Notes: a model not told the origin generated them from the letters alone. Counted from the first letter of the stretch, positions 19,836 through 29,820 are shown. The stretch: 39,783 nt of DNA from an uncultured cyanobacterium (GCA_903882285.1 CAIRWM010000013.1:1-39783); one strand, 5' to 3'. A program made the numbers and translations.

Positions 19836-20375
19836 TCACCAGAGACCGCGGATCGGGACTCCCACTCCCTGCCGCACGCCTGGAGTCGCCTCACGGCTTG
19901 GAACCAACTGCAGCCGCCCGCCAAGGCTCGTGAGCCTGGGGGCATGCCAGCCGCTCAGCGACAGGCCCTGCAGGCCCTGGAATTCCCCTCCGGCCTCCAG
20001 GCCGCCTCCGAGGGCGTCACCCAGCAGCAGCAGATCGAGCTGATCCGACTTGGCATTGATGTTGCCCTGAACCGGGCTGAGGACGCCGCCGAGGGAGACG
20101 GAACCGCGGAGATCCACCATCTGGCCCATCGGGGTGGCCGACTCGATGCGCAGTTCCACCGGCAGGGGAGCAGCGCCGTCAAAGGAGCGATAGTTGCCGC
20201 GCCAGAAGCGGGGCACCAGACTGGCGATCCGCTCGGCCCGCAGCGTCGGATCGAAGGTCTCCACCGTGCCGGTGCCGAGGTCCACCGTGGCGGAGTCAGG
20301 CCGCGCCGGGGGGGTGAAGGGCTGGAAGGCATCGCTCGGCAGAGGGCTGGCGGCGAGAAGCATCGACAGCGGCAT
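19836..20375 (-). CDS. Conserved cyanobacterial hypothetical protein, probably exported
   Basis: I do not recognise a family. The product has 179 residues. A weakly hydrophobic N-terminus (MPLSMLLAASPLPSDA) may be a short signal peptide; the rest contains aromatic and beta-type patterns (IASLVPRFWRGNYRSFDGAAPLPVELRIESATPMGQMVDLRGSVSL), consistent with a beta-rich fold, and ends in a less ordered tail. The gene is convergent with the TPR gene and divergent from thiG, with 62 bp between the two starts. Codon pattern and lack of a competing frame with known similarity support it as real. Confidence 0.7.
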   Translation of the reverse strand: MPLSMLLAASPLPSDAFQPFTPPARPDSATVDLGTGTVETFDPTLRAERIASLVPRFWRGNYRSFDGAAPLPVELRIESATPMGQMVDLRGSVSLGGVLSPVQGNINAKSDQLDLLLLGDALGGGLEAGGEFQGLQGLSLSGWHAPRLTSLGGRLQLVPSREATPGVRQGVGVPIRGLW

Positions 20376-20437
20376 GACGGCGATCGCAGGTCCGGGGCGC
20401 AGACTAGGGGGGAGAGGACCGTTCGCGCACCCCGTCC

Positions 20438-21289
20438 GTGCCCCAGACCCCAGCAGCCGCAGCCCCCAGCGCTGCCGGCGACGACCTGCTGCTCATCGGC
20501 GGCCGTCGCTTTTCCAGTCGCCTGATGACCGGCACCGGCAAATACCCCTCCCTGGCGGCGATGCGGGCCAGCCTGAGCGCCAGCGGCTGCGCCATCGTCA
20601 CCGTGGCCGTGCGCCGGGTACAGAGCCAGGCCAGCGGCCACGAGGGACTGATGGAGGCGATCGACTGGTCGCGCGTCTGGATGCTGCCCAACACCGCCGG
20701 CTGTGCCACCGCGGAGGAGGCGATCCGTGTGGCACGGCTGGGGCGGGAACTGGCGAAGCTGGCCGGCCAGGAGGACAACAGCTTCGTGAAGCTGGAGGTG
20801 ATCCCCGATGCGCGCCACCTGCTGCCCGATCCGATCGGCACCCTCCAGGCGGCGGAGCAGTTGGTCAAGGAGGGCTTCACCGTTCTGCCCTACATCAACG
20901 CCGATCCCCTGCTGGCCAGGCACCTGGAAGAGGCCGGCTGCGCCACGGTGATGCCGCTGGGTTCGCCGATCGGCTCGGGCCAGGGAATCCGCAACGCCGC
21001 CAACATCGCCCTGATCATTGAGAACGCCCGCGTGCCCGTGGTGGTGGATGCCGGCATCGGCGTCCCCAGCGAGGCCGCCCAGGCCATGGAGATGGGGGCC
21101 GATGCCCTGCTGATCAACAGCGCCATCGCCCTGGCCGGCGACCCCGCCGCCATGGCCCGGGCGATGGCGCTGGCCACCGAGGCCGGCCGCACCGCCTTCC
21201 TGGCCGGTCGACTGCCGCTACGCGCGGAGGCTAACCCGAGCTCCCCGACCCGGGGCCGGGTGGGCGAGGCTCCCTCCGCACGACTGTGA
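20438..21289 (+). CDS. thiG: Thiazole synthase
   Basis: ThiG builds the thiazole phosphate half of thiamine from deoxyxylulose phosphate, a glycine or tyrosine-derived imine and sulfur from ThiS. The 283-residue product opens with a GTG at 20438; the Schiff-base lysine is K118 in [11 protein letters not shown]. Other hallmarks are [44 protein letters not shown] and [14 protein letters not shown]. The C-terminal 25 residues ([13 protein letters not shown]) go beyond the barrel and look variable. No TPP riboswitch was apparent in the short upstream gap. Confidence 0.96.
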   Translation: MPQTPAAAAPSAAGDDLLLIGGRRFSSRLMTGTGKYPSLAAMRASLSASGCAIVTVAVRRVQSQASGHEGLMEAIDWSRVWMLPNTAGCATAEEAIRVARLGRELAKLAGQEDNSFVKLEVIPDARHLLPDPIGTLQAAEQLVKEGFTVLPYINADPLLARHLEEAGCATVMPLGSPIGSGQGIRNAANIALIIENARVPVVVDAGIGVPSEAAQAMEMGADALLINSAIALAGDPAAMARAMALATEAGRTAFLAGRLPLRAEANPSSPTRGRVGEAPSARL

Positions 21290-21363
21290 CGATCCGTTCC
21301 GGATGCGGAGCCCGCTGCGGGCATGCTCCATAGCGTTTGGCCCATCCCACGAGGCTCGATGCC

Positions 21364-21552
21364 ATGCAGGTCACCGAAGAAGACGGCGGCAGGCTGAACG
21401 CCTTTGCCAAGGAACCCCGGATGGTGCTGATCGAGCAAGGCGAAAGCAGCGGCAGCAGCCGCCTGCTGCTGATCGGTGGCCTCGTCCTGGTGCTGCTGCT
21501 GACGGCCGTGGCCGCGGCGATCAGTTCCGGGGGTCAGCCTGGAGGCCTGTAG
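21364..21552 (+). CDS. psb34: Psb34-type (Ssl1498 family) photosystem II assembly protein
   Basis: This 62-residue protein matches the cyanobacterial Ssl1498 family, annotated as light-harvesting-like and shown to be photosystem II assembly factor Psb34. The N-terminal signature EEDGGRLNAFAKEPRM is shared with Hlip-type proteins; one membrane helix follows (LLLIGGLVLVLLLTAVAAAI, about residues 36-55). It lacks the chlorophyll-binding helix motif of true Hlips. I chose the ATG at 21364 because the signature follows at once; the ATG at 21337 would add nine unconserved residues. It sits 42 bp before sqdB. The promoter-like 14-mer at 21325-21338 also occurs before the lipoprotein gene at 31204. 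Confidence 0.82.
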   Translation: MQVTEEDGGRLNAFAKEPRMVLIEQGESSGSSRLLLIGGLVLVLLLTAVAAAISSGGQPGGL

Positions 21553-21594
21553 TAGCTTGACGCAGCGGAGCTACTGCTCGTTCAGGAGTCTGAG

Positions 21595-22791
21595 GTGAAG
21601 GTTCTCGTTCTCGGTGGCGACGGCTTCTGTGGGTGGCCCTGTGCGGTAAACCTCGCGGAGGCTGGTCACGATGTGGTCCTCGTCGACAACCTCAGCCGGC
21701 GCAAGATCGACATCGACCTCGGCGTCGAGTCGCTCACGCCGATCGCCACGATCCAGGACCGCCTGCGCGCCTGGGAGCAGGTGGGTGGCCGGGCCATGCG
21801 CTTCGTCCATCTGGACATCGCCCGGGAGTACGACCGGCTGCTGGAGCTGCTGCGCAGTGAGCGTCCCGACGCGGTGGTCCACTTCGCAGAACAGCGGGCC
21901 GCCCCCTATTCAATGAAGAGCAGCGCCACCAAGCGCTATACCGTCGACAACAACGTCAACGGTACCCACAACCTGCTCGCCGCGATCGTCGAAAGCGGCC
22001 TGGACGTGCACATCGTCCACCTCGGGACCATGGGCGTCTACGGCTACGGCTCCCACCGGGGCGCCACGATCCCCGAGGGCTACCTCACCGTTGAGGTGCC
22101 CCAGCCCGACGGCAGCCGCTTCACCGAGAAGATCCTGCATCCCACGGATCCCGGCAGCGTCTACCACATGACCAAGACGCTGGATCAGCTGCTGTTCTTC
22201 TATTACAACAAGAACGACGCCATCCGGGTCACCGATCTGCACCAGGGCATCGTCTGGGGCACCAACACGGCGCTCACCGAAAAGGATCCCCGGCTCACCA
22301 ACCGTTTCGACTACGACGGCGACTACGGCACGGTGCTCAACCGCTTCCTGATGCAGGCGGCGATCGGCTACCCCCTCACCGTCCACGGCACCGGTGGCCA
22401 AACCCGCGCCTTCATCCACATCCGCGACTCGGTGCGCTGCGTGCAGCTCGCCCTGGAGCACCCGCCGGTCTCGGGCGAGAAGGTGAAGATCTTTAACCAG
22501 ATGACCGAGAGCCACCAAGTGGGGGAACTGGCCAGCAAGGTGGCAGGGCTCACCGGAGCGGAGATCAACTATCTGCCCAACCCGCGCAAGGAGGCGATCG
22601 AAAACGATCTAATCGTCGACAACCGCTGCTTCCTGGAACTCGGTCTCGATCCCACCACCCTCGACAACGGCCTGCTGGCCGAGGTGGTCGATGTGGCACG
22701 CCGCTGGGCCGACCGCTGCGACCGTTCCCGCATTCCCTGCGTCTCCGCCTGGACCAACCGTCAGGCCGAAGCCATCAAGGCTCCCGCCTGA
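21595..22791 (+). CDS. sqdB: UDP-sulfoquinovose synthase
   Basis: SqdB converts UDP-glucose and sulfite to UDP-sulfoquinovose, the head-group donor for the thylakoid sulfolipid SQDG. The 398-residue product is an extended SDR enzyme: NAD-binding VLVLGGDGFCGWPCA at the N-terminus, then T145, Y190 and K194 in LGTMGVYG and SVYHMTKTLD, matching the known active-site trio. The sulfolipid-specific region VNGTHNLL and the C-terminal NPRKEAIENDLIVDN are also present. The start is a GTG with AGGAG about 8 nt before it. It is followed by sqdX 16 bp later, so the two-step pathway is one unit. Confidence 0.97.
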   Translation: MKVLVLGGDGFCGWPCAVNLAEAGHDVVLVDNLSRRKIDIDLGVESLTPIATIQDRLRAWEQVGGRAMRFVHLDIAREYDRLLELLRSERPDAVVHFAEQRAAPYSMKSSATKRYTVDNNVNGTHNLLAAIVESGLDVHIVHLGTMGVYGYGSHRGATIPEGYLTVEVPQPDGSRFTEKILHPTDPGSVYHMTKTLDQLLFFYYNKNDAIRVTDLHQGIVWGTNTALTEKDPRLTNRFDYDGDYGTVLNRFLMQAAIGYPLTVHGTGGQTRAFIHIRDSVRCVQLALEHPPVSGEKVKIFNQMTESHQVGELASKVAGLTGAEINYLPNPRKEAIENDLIVDNRCFLELGLDPTTLDNGLLAEVVDVARRWADRCDRSRIPCVSAWTNRQAEAIKAPA

Positions 22792-22807
22792 GCCGGGGAT
22801 TGCACGC

Positions 22808-23944
22808 GTGAAGATCGCCTTTTTCACCGAAACCTTCCTGCCGAAGGTCGACGGCATCGTCACGCGGCTCACCAAGACGGTGCAGCACCTGGCGGCTGCC
22901 GGTGATGAGGTGCTGATCTTCTGTCCGGAGGGGGCTCCGGACACCTACATGGGCGCCCGGGTGGTGGGGGTTCCGGCACTGCCTCTGCCGCTCTACCCCG
23001 AACTCAAACTGGCGCTGCCGCGGCCGGCCGTCTCCGAGGCGCTGGAACGCTTTGCTCCGGATCTGGTGCATGTGGTCAATCCGGCCGTGCTCGGCCTTGG
23101 CGGCATCTGGCTGGCCAAGTCCCGCGGCCTGCCCCTGGTGGCCAGCTATCACACCCATCTGCCCAAGTACCTGGAGCACTACGGCATGGGCATGCTGGAG
23201 CCCCTGCTCTGGGAGCTGCTCAAGGCCGCCCACAATCAGGCCTCGCTCAACCTCTGCACCTCCACGGCCATGGTGGGCGAGCTCGCGGCCAAGGGCATCC
23301 TGCACACCGCCCTGTGGCAGCGCGGTGTGGACACCGAACTGTTCCGACCGGAGTTGCGCTCGGCGGAGATGCGCGCCCGCCTGCACGGCGGCCACGCCGA
23401 CAGCGGCAACCTGTTGCTCTACATCGGACGCCTCTCGGCTGAAAAGCAGATCGAGCGCATCCGCCCGGTGCTGGAGAGGATGCCAGAGGCTCGGCTAGCC
23501 CTAGTGGGCGATGGTCCGCACCGCCAGCAGCTGGAGAGAATCTTTGACGGCACCGCCACCACCTTCGTGGGCTATCTGGCGGGAGAGGAGCTGGCGGCGG
23601 CCTACGCCAGCGGCGACGCCTTCCTCTTCCCCTCCAGCACCGAAACCCTCGGACTGGTGCTGCTGGAAGCCATGGCGGCGGGCTGTCCGGTGGTGGGCGC
23701 CAATCGCGGCGGCATTCCCGACATCGTCAGCGACGGCCTGAACGGCTGCCTCTACGACCCCGACCGGCCCGACAGCCTGATCGAAGCTGTACAGCGACTG
23801 CTGGGCGACGAGGCCACCCGCCGCGACCTGCGCCACTCGGCCCGGCAGGAGGCCGAGCGCTGGGGCTGGGCCGGCGCCACCGAACAGTTGCGCGGCTACT
23901 ACCGCCAGGTGCTGGGCCAGAACGCCCCGCCGCTGGCGGCCTGA
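22808..23944 (+). CDS. sqdX: Sulfoquinovosyltransferase (SQDG synthase)
   Basis: SqdX transfers sulfoquinovose to diacylglycerol to form SQDG. The 378-residue product is a GT4-family enzyme: MKIAFFTETFLPKVDGIVTRL at the N-terminus, YHTHLPKYLEHY in the acceptor domain, LLYIGRLSAEKQIERI at the domain joint, and FPSSTETLGLVLLEAMAAGCPV with the E-x7-E donor motif. The GTG at 22808 matches this N-terminus; a longer frame from 22691 lies inside sqdB. The gene converges on mrdA with a 2-bp gap, so there is no room for a conventional terminator between them. Confidence 0.96.
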   Translation: MKIAFFTETFLPKVDGIVTRLTKTVQHLAAAGDEVLIFCPEGAPDTYMGARVVGVPALPLPLYPELKLALPRPAVSEALERFAPDLVHVVNPAVLGLGGIWLAKSRGLPLVASYHTHLPKYLEHYGMGMLEPLLWELLKAAHNQASLNLCTSTAMVGELAAKGILHTALWQRGVDTELFRPELRSAEMRARLHGGHADSGNLLLYIGRLSAEKQIERIRPVLERMPEARLALVGDGPHRQQLERIFDGTATTFVGYLAGEELAAAYASGDAFLFPSSTETLGLVLLEAMAAGCPVVGANRGGIPDIVSDGLNGCLYDPDRPDSLIEAVQRLLGDEATRRDLRHSARQEAERWGWAGATEQLRGYYRQVLGQNAPPLAA

Positions 23945-23946
23945 GC

Positions 23947-25710
23947 TCAGCCCCCGGCAGAGTCCGGCTGCGACGGGCTGCTGACGTGGAACCAGGTGGT
24001 CATCAGCGCCTTCACCATCGGCACCGCCACGGTGCCGCCGTAGCCACCGGAGTTCTCGCCGAAAGCGACGATCACCAGGGTGGGCTTGCCGGCCGGGGCG
24101 TAACCGCCGAACCAGGCATGGTCAGGGCGGGGCGGGTCCTCCGCCGTGCCGGTCTTGCCCGCCACCGCCGGCAACCCCGGATCGTTGAGGATCGTTGCGG
24201 TCCCCTCGGTGACCACCTGGCGCAGACCCTCCCGCAGCACCCGCAGCGTCTCCGGCTTCAGAGCCAGCCAGCGACGCTCGGTGGGCCGCTCCACCAAGTG
24301 GGGCGTCACCAGCCAGCCGCCATTGGCCACGGCCGCGTACAGCCGCGCCATCTGGATCGGCGTGACGGTGACCGCCCCCTGACCGATCGCCGAGGTGATC
24401 GTGTCCACGGGGGTCCAGGGTTCCCCCAGGACCTTCGTCTTCCAGGCCGGATCGCCCAGCAGGCCGTCGCTCTCCTCCTCCTTCAGCTCGACCCCGGTGA
24501 AGCTGCCGTAGCCCATGCGGCGCGCCGCTTTGAACAGCTCCTGGGGCCCCACCTTCAGGCCGAGCTGGTAGTAGAAGCTGTTGCTGCTCACGGCCAGGGC
24601 CTTCTGGAAGCCGATGCTGCCGAAAGCGCCATGGTCGCCGTAGCACTGGCCGTAGTAGCAGAACTGACTCATCGTCGGCAGGGTTGAATCGGGCTGGAAG
24701 ATGCCCGATTCCAAACCGGCGATCGTGGTGACGATCTTGAAGGTGCTGGCGGGGGGGAAACCCTGAAAGGCCCGGTTGAGCATCGGCGCCTCCGGACGGC
24801 TGAGCTCACTCCACTGGGCCTGCGTCGGCCCCTCGGAGAAGATGTTGGGATCGAAGCCGGGACGACTCGCCAGGGCGCGGATCGCGCCGGTCTGGGGATC
24901 GAGGGCCACGATCGCCCCCTTGACCACCCCGTCCAGGGCCCGCTCGGCGGCGCGCTGCAGATCCAGATCGAGCGTGAGGCGCAGGTCCTTGCCGGCCCGG
25001 GCTGGCTTGTCACCGAGCACCCGCTGCACCTGGCCAGCGGCGTTCACCTCGAGTTGCTGGCCGCCCCACTCGCCGCGCAGGTGGGATTCGTAGACCTTTT
25101 CCAGACCGCTGCGGCCGATCCTGTCGCTGAGGCGATAGCCCCGGTCCGCCAGCCGGTCGTATTCCTCGCCGGTGATGCTGCTGGTGTAGCCCATCACGTG
25201 GGCCGCCAGGCGACCGCCGGGATAGGCGCGGAGCACGTCGGCCGCCACCTCCACGCCGGGCAGAGAAGCGGCCTGCTCCCGGAAACGCAGCACCTGCTCT
25301 GGGGTCAAGGGACCGGCCAGGGCGATGCGGAAGCCCTCGGCGTTGTCCCCCTGGCGCCGCTGGCGCTCAAGCTGCGCCGCCGGCAGGGTCAGCAGGCTGG
25401 CGAGCCGGTCGCGCAGACCAGGCCAGGCCCCATCGCTCACCAGGCGCGGCTGCAGATAGAGCTTGTAGGTGAGTCGGTTGGTGGCCAGCACGCGGCCGTT
25501 ACGATCCAGCAGGCGGCCGCGGACGGGATCGCGCGGAATCAGCCGGATGCGATTTTCATCGGCCATCGCCCGATAGTCCGCCCCGTGCGCCAACTGCAGC
25601 CAGGAGAGGCGGGCCACAATTGCGCCGCTGAAGGCCAGCACCACCAGCAACAGAATCCCCGCCTGGGAGCCCACACCGATGTGACGGGATGGACCTGAGC
25701 CGTAGGTCAT
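23947..25710 (-). CDS. mrdA: Penicillin-binding protein 2
   Basis: PBP2 is the elongation-specific peptidoglycan transpeptidase that works with RodA. The 587-residue product has one N-terminal membrane anchor (about residues 17-37), the dimerisation region starting IRLIPRDPVRGRLLDRNG, and the transpeptidase domain with S322-TFK, SSN at 375-377 and the KTG in AGKTGTAEDPP. These are the three catalytic motifs of class B PBPs. Its ATG shares one base with the stop of the upstream gene (TGATG), suggesting translational coupling to that unassigned protein. The rodA partner is not in the window. Confidence 0.95.
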   Translation of the reverse strand: MTYGSGPSRHIGVGSQAGILLLVVLAFSGAIVARLSWLQLAHGADYRAMADENRIRLIPRDPVRGRLLDRNGRVLATNRLTYKLYLQPRLVSDGAWPGLRDRLASLLTLPAAQLERQRRQGDNAEGFRIALAGPLTPEQVLRFREQAASLPGVEVAADVLRAYPGGRLAAHVMGYTSSITGEEYDRLADRGYRLSDRIGRSGLEKVYESHLRGEWGGQQLEVNAAGQVQRVLGDKPARAGKDLRLTLDLDLQRAAERALDGVVKGAIVALDPQTGAIRALASRPGFDPNIFSEGPTQAQWSELSRPEAPMLNRAFQGFPPASTFKIVTTIAGLESGIFQPDSTLPTMSQFCYYGQCYGDHGAFGSIGFQKALAVSSNSFYYQLGLKVGPQELFKAARRMGYGSFTGVELKEEESDGLLGDPAWKTKVLGEPWTPVDTITSAIGQGAVTVTPIQMARLYAAVANGGWLVTPHLVERPTERRWLALKPETLRVLREGLRQVVTEGTATILNDPGLPAVAGKTGTAEDPPRPDHAWFGGYAPAGKPTLVIVAFGENSGGYGGTVAVPMVKALMTTWFHVSSPSQPDSAGG

Positions 25711-26165
25711 CAGCGGGAGGGCGCAGCCCCGGAGGACGGGTTTCCGGAAGACGGGGTGCCAGAGAATGGGGTGCCTGACTCCTCGCCCAGGAGGCGGGAC
25801 TCCAGCAGGGCCAGGCGATCGGCGATCCGTTCAAGGGTGCCCTGAAGCTCAGCCGGATCAGCCTCAACCTGGAGCGACGGCGCCGCCACGCTGACGGCGG
25901 GCTCGCTGGGCACGTCACGCACCTCCACCTTCAGCACCGGATTGCCGAGGCCGGGCTGGAGCCGGTCGAGGCTCTCGCGCACCTGGCTGGCCAGTGGCTC
26001 CCCTTCCTGGCGCAGATGATCGAGGGGATCGGCCTGGCTGCCATCGAAGGCGGCCAGCACCTCCCTGGGACCACCGCGCCGTGCCCGCTCCACCACTGCC
26101 AGCCCCACCGGCAGCACGTCCTGCATCAGGGTGAGGCGCAGGACATCAAGGGGATCGGCGGCCAT
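25710..26165 (-). CDS. Cyanobacterial hypothetical protein upstream of PBP2
   Basis: I do not recognise a family. The 151-residue product begins with a helical region (ADPLDVLRLTLMQDVLPVGLAVVERARRGGPREVLAAFDG), continues with an amphipathic segment (LRQEGEPLASQVRESLDRL) and a predicted coiled coil (LQGTLERIADRLALLESRLL), and ends in a short degenerate tandem repeat, GTPFSGTPSSGNPSSG, encoded by three imperfect 15-bp units. There is no signal peptide. It overlaps mrdA by one base and probably shares its transcript, hinting at a link to wall growth, though co-transcription is the only support. Confidence 0.72.
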   Translation of the reverse strand: MAADPLDVLRLTLMQDVLPVGLAVVERARRGGPREVLAAFDGSQADPLDHLRQEGEPLASQVRESLDRLQPGLGNPVLKVEVRDVPSEPAVSVAAPSLQVEADPAELQGTLERIADRLALLESRLLGEESGTPFSGTPSSGNPSSGAAPSR

Positions 26166-26224
26166 GGGAAGGCGCCCGGGGGCGAAAGATTCACCCCAGT
26201 CTGGCGCGCTTCAGCGCCAGGGGA

Positions 26225-26911
26225 TCAGGGGCGAGAACGCTGAATGCCGGGATCGAGGATCACCTGGCGGCAGAAGGTCTGACTGCCGAGCCACCAGCCG
26301 CCGGCCACCGCCAGCACCAGCAGGGCGGAGAGCGGAAGCAGGGCCTGGCGGGTGACATCGAGCGAGAGCCACTCCATCCAGCCGCGCAGCAGCCGCTCCC
26401 GGTCGTAGCGACGGCGCTCGCGCAGCTGCTCCTGCTCGCGGCGCCGCAGAGCCCGGGACACCCAGCGCTCGAAGGCCTTCTTCTTGGTGACGGCCATCTT
26501 TCGCTCCACCTCCAGGAGGTGGCCGGCGCTGAGCTCGGGATTGAAGGTGCTGATCAGTTCCAGGCTCTTGAGGAACATCTCCACCGCCCCGGACTTGACC
26601 GCCAGCTCCTCGGGATCAAGCAGGTCCCAGGCCACCTCGGGGTAGAAGCGCAGGTGATTGGCCTGGATCTGTTCCTCGGCGAGCTGGCCGGGCTCCCGCA
26701 GCCAGCGATCGGTGTTGGCGTCAAAACGGCGCCAGTAGAGGAAAGGATTGAGGTAAACGACCTTACCGGCCAGCTGAATGCTGTCCTGCTGCAGACGGCG
26801 CTGCAGCAGGGGATCTTGCTCGGCGCCAGCAGGGGAATGGCCGGTGCTGGTTGCTCCAGCGGTGGTCGTGCCTGCGGTTGACGTGCTGACGGTGGGGGGT
26901 ACGGCAGTCAC
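26225..26911 (-). CDS. Conserved cyanobacterial protein with C-terminal membrane anchor
   Basis: I do not recognise a family. After a low-complexity Ser/Thr/Gly-rich leader, a conserved-looking region begins at DSIQLAGKVVYLNPFLYWRR and continues through LRFYPEVAWDLLDPEELAVKSGAVEMF and a long basic helix (MAVTKKKAFERWVSRALRRREQEQLRERRRYDRERLLRGW) read across positions 26400-26500. One membrane segment near the C-terminus (LLPLSALLVLAVAGGWWLG) anchors it. The frame is open to an ATG at 27016, which would overlap the guaA end by 50 bp; I prefer the GTG at 26911, which avoids the overlap. Neither start has a strong ribosome site. Confidence 0.68.
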   Translation of the reverse strand: MTAVPPTVSTSTAGTTTAGATSTGHSPAGAEQDPLLQRRLQQDSIQLAGKVVYLNPFLYWRRFDANTDRWLREPGQLAEEQIQANHLRFYPEVAWDLLDPEELAVKSGAVEMFLKSLELISTFNPELSAGHLLEVERKMAVTKKKAFERWVSRALRRREQEQLRERRRYDRERLLRGWMEWLSLDVTRQALLPLSALLVLAVAGGWWLGSQTFCRQVILDPGIQRSRP

Positions 26912-26966
26912 GGGCCTGAGGATGCGGTGCCCGATGGTATCGGCGTCACCCCAGCCAAGCCAGCCC

Positions 26967-28559
26967 TCACTCCCACTCGATGGTGCCGGGGGGCTTGCTG
27001 GTGATGTCATAGACAACCCGGTTGACGCCGCGCACCTCGTTGACGATGCGGTTGGAGATCAGCTCAAGCAGGTCGTAGGGGAGGCGCGACCAGTCGGCGG
27101 TCATGCCGTCCTCGGAGGAGACGCAGCGCAGCACGATCGGGTAGGCGTAGGTGCGCTTGTCCCCCATCACGCCGACGCTACGCACCGGCAGCAGCACGGC
27201 GAAAGCCTGCCAGATCTCGTGGTATAAGCCGGCATCGCGCACCTCCTCGCGCACGATCAGATCGGCGTCGCGCAGGATGTCGAGCTTGTCGTCGGTCACC
27301 TCCCCCAGGATCCGGATCGCCAGACCCGGGCCCGGGAAGGGATGCCGACCGACAATCTCCTCGGGCAGTCCCAGGCTGCGGCCCACCTTGCGCACCTCAT
27401 CTTTGAACAGACGGCGCAGCGGCTCGACAAGCTTGAACTGCAGATCCTTGGGCAGCCCCCCCACGTTGTGGTGGCTCTTGATCTTCACCGCCACCCGCTC
27501 GCCGGTCTTGGGATCCACCCCCGTGCCGGCACTCTCGATCACATCGGGGTAGAGGGTGCCCTGGGCCAGATAGTCGAACGGGCCGAGACGCTTGCTCTCC
27601 TCCTCAAACACCCGGATGAACTCGGCGCCGATCAGCTTGCGCTTCTCCTCCGGATCGGTGACGCCGGCGAGCTTGCTGATGAAGCGCTCGCGGGCGTTGA
27701 TGTATTCGACATTGATATGGAAGCGCTTATCGAAGAACTCCACCAGAAATTCGGGCTCGCCTTTGCGCATGAAGCCCTGGTCAATGAACATGCAGGTGAG
27801 CTGATCACCGATCGCCCGATGCAGCAGAAAGGCGAGGGTGGAGGAGTCGACTCCACCGGAGAGGGCCAGCAGCACCCGCTTTTCACCCACCCGGGCCCGC
27901 ACGTCAGCAATCGCCTCATCGATGAAGGCCTCCGTGGTCCAGTCGGGGGCGCAGCCGCAGATGTGGTAGACGAAATTGCGAATCAGCGCCATCCCACACT
28001 TGGAGTGCACCACCTCCGGATGGAACTGCACGCCGTACAGGCGTCGCTGATGGTCGGCCACGGCGGCCTCCGTCGTGTTGTCCGTATGGGCCAGACGCAC
28101 GAAGCCGGGCGGCAGTGCCGCCACGGAATCGCCGTGGCTCATCCACATCGTCGAGCCGTCATCGACGTTGGTGAGCAGATCGATCGGATCGTCGACAAAC
28201 AGCGGCGCCTTGCCGTACTCGGCCCGACCGGCGGCCACGACCGAACCGCCCAGCTGCTGCACCATCAGCTGCATGCCGTAACAAACCCCCAGCACCGGGA
28301 TGCCCAGCTCCCAGATCGCCGGATCGCAGAGCGGCGCGCCCTCCTCGTAGACCGAATTGGGACCACCGCTGAGGAGGATGCCGCGCGGAGCCAGGGCGCG
28401 GAGCTCCTCAGCGGTGGTGGTGTAGCTCATCACCAGCGAGAAGACCTCGGTCTCGCGCACACGGCGGGCAATCAACTCCGAGTATTGAGAGCCGAAATCG
28501 AGAATGACAATGGCGGGATGGCGGCCCGCAGCGGGGGAGTCGTTCTGCGTGTGAGACAT
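26967..28559 (-). CDS. guaA: GMP synthase (glutamine-hydrolysing)
   Basis: GuaA aminates XMP to GMP, using ammonia from its own glutaminase domain. From the ATG at 28559 the product has 530 residues: a class I amidotransferase with nucleophile Cys93 in GVCYGMQLM and [10 protein letters not shown], then the PP-loop ATPase with ALSGGVDSS (about 245-253), and the GMP synthase C-terminal dimerisation domain with [15 protein letters not shown] and the closing KPPGTIEWE. An upstream extension of the frame to 28934 lies antisense to nothing conserved and overlaps cbiD in another frame. It lies 64 bp downstream of cbiD. Confidence 0.97.
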   Translation of the reverse strand: MSHTQNDSPAAGRHPAIVILDFGSQYSELIARRVRETEVFSLVMSYTTTAEELRALAPRGILLSGGPNSVYEEGAPLCDPAIWELGIPVLGVCYGMQLMVQQLGGSVVAAGRAEYGKAPLFVDDPIDLLTNVDDGSTMWMSHGDSVAALPPGFVRLAHTDNTTEAAVADHQRRLYGVQFHPEVVHSKCGMALIRNFVYHICGCAPDWTTEAFIDEAIADVRARVGEKRVLLALSGGVDSSTLAFLLHRAIGDQLTCMFIDQGFMRKGEPEFLVEFFDKRFHINVEYINARERFISKLAGVTDPEEKRKLIGAEFIRVFEEESKRLGPFDYLAQGTLYPDVIESAGTGVDPKTGERVAVKIKSHHNVGGLPKDLQFKLVEPLRRLFKDEVRKVGRSLGLPEEIVGRHPFPGPGLAIRILGEVTDDKLDILRDADLIVREEVRDAGLYHEIWQAFAVLLPVRSVGVMGDKRTYAYPIVLRCVSSEDGMTADWSRLPYDLLELISNRIVNEVRGVNRVVYDITSKPPGTIEWE

Positions 28560-28623
28560 CGAGGGCGGCGGTTCCGTCGGTGCGCCCCCGGCCGACTGGG
28601 GCCGCGGACTGGCTGTCTTCACC

Positions 28624-29820
28624 CTAGGTGTCACCCCTGAAGGCCTCCAGCAGGGCCTGGCCCACCGGACCGGTCGCCCGGATGCGGCGGGCGCGATCGA
28701 ACAGAACCGCCCCCACCAGGGGGCCGGCGGCGGCGTGGCGGGCCAGATAAGCGACGGTGCGGCTCTCGATCGCCGCCGCCACCCGCCGGCGCAGCCGCTC
28801 GGCCAGGTCCGGATCCCGGCGTTCCAATCCCTCCAGGGCCGCCTCCACGGTGGCGGCGGCATGCAGCTCGGCCAGCGCGTCGCCGCCGAGACCCTCCAGG
28901 GCGGCCAGAGCGGTGAGCACCTCGCGGCGGCCATCGGCCAGGTGATGGTGCGTGTGGAAAATGCCCCCCGCCAGCTTCAGCAGCTTGCCCTGCACCCCGA
29001 AGAGCAGCAGGCGCCGCACGCCACCCTGCCCCGCGGCGACCAGCACGGGGCCGAGCCAGTTGCCGGTCTTGAGCAGCAGCTGCGGCGGCAGCCCGAGGCG
29101 AGGCGCCAGATCCAGGCCGTTCTCACCGATCACCAGCACCAGGTCGCCTGGAAAGTCGGGCGCCGCCAGCCGCTGCTTCAGGGTCTCCAGGGTGCGGCGC
29201 AGCTGGTCGGGATCCGCACCGGCCTGCACCTCGGCCTGGGTGCCGATCAGAGCCAGACCCTCGACGACGCCGAAGGCGGCATTGCTGGTGCGGTCGGCCA
29301 ACTGACGGCCCGAGGGAAGCACCACCCGCAGCCAGAGACGGCGGCCGGCGGGCAGCAGGGGGCGCAGATTGACCTCCAGCAGCTGGAGGGCATAGGCAGA
29401 CAGGCAGGCCTCGCCACTGGCGGCCCGCACCCCGACTCCCTCCCCCGGCTCGAGCCGCAGCCAGTCCGCCAGGGCCGTCGCGGGATCGGCCGCAGCGGGG
29501 TCGGCAGAGCCCTCCCACCAGCGGGCCAGCACCCACACCAGCAGGCCCCGGGTGAGGTCCAGCCCGTCGCCGGGATCGCAGCAGGTCTCACCCAGGGCCC
29601 AGTCGGGCCCGAGCCGGGCCGCGGCCTGCACCGGCACCGCGGCCACCCCGGCCGGCAACAGCAGTTCGAGGGGCTGCTGCGCGGCGAAGGGCTCCTCCAG
29701 CAGCACCGCCAGGGCGGCTCGGGCCGCCGCGGCTAGCCAGACCGGCAGGGTCAACCCCCGGACGGAAAGGCTCGCGGCCCCAGGGCCGCTGGCGTCCGAA
29801 TCGACGGGGTGCGGTGTCAT
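28624..29820 (-). CDS. cbiD: Cobalt-precorrin-5B C(1)-methyltransferase
   Basis: CbiD methylates C-1 of cobalt-precorrin in the anaerobic (early cobalt) route to the corrin ring. The 398-residue product shows the family pattern [14 protein letters not shown] in the first half and the very characteristic [25 protein letters not shown] in the second. Picocyanobacteria make a B12-type cofactor (pseudocobalamin) by this route, so the gene fits the host. It is divergent from the aminotransferase gene across 97 bp that includes a T6 run and a TATCGT box at 29846-29851 that may serve one of the two. Confidence 0.94.
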   Translation of the reverse strand: MTPHPVDSDASGPGAASLSVRGLTLPVWLAAAARAALAVLLEEPFAAQQPLELLLPAGVAAVPVQAAARLGPDWALGETCCDPGDGLDLTRGLLVWVLARWWEGSADPAAADPATALADWLRLEPGEGVGVRAASGEACLSAYALQLLEVNLRPLLPAGRRLWLRVVLPSGRQLADRTSNAAFGVVEGLALIGTQAEVQAGADPDQLRRTLETLKQRLAAPDFPGDLVLVIGENGLDLAPRLGLPPQLLLKTGNWLGPVLVAAGQGGVRRLLLFGVQGKLLKLAGGIFHTHHHLADGRREVLTALAALEGLGGDALAELHAAATVEAALEGLERRDPDLAERLRRRVAAAIESRTVAYLARHAAAGPLVGAVLFDRARRIRATGPVGQALLEAFRGDT

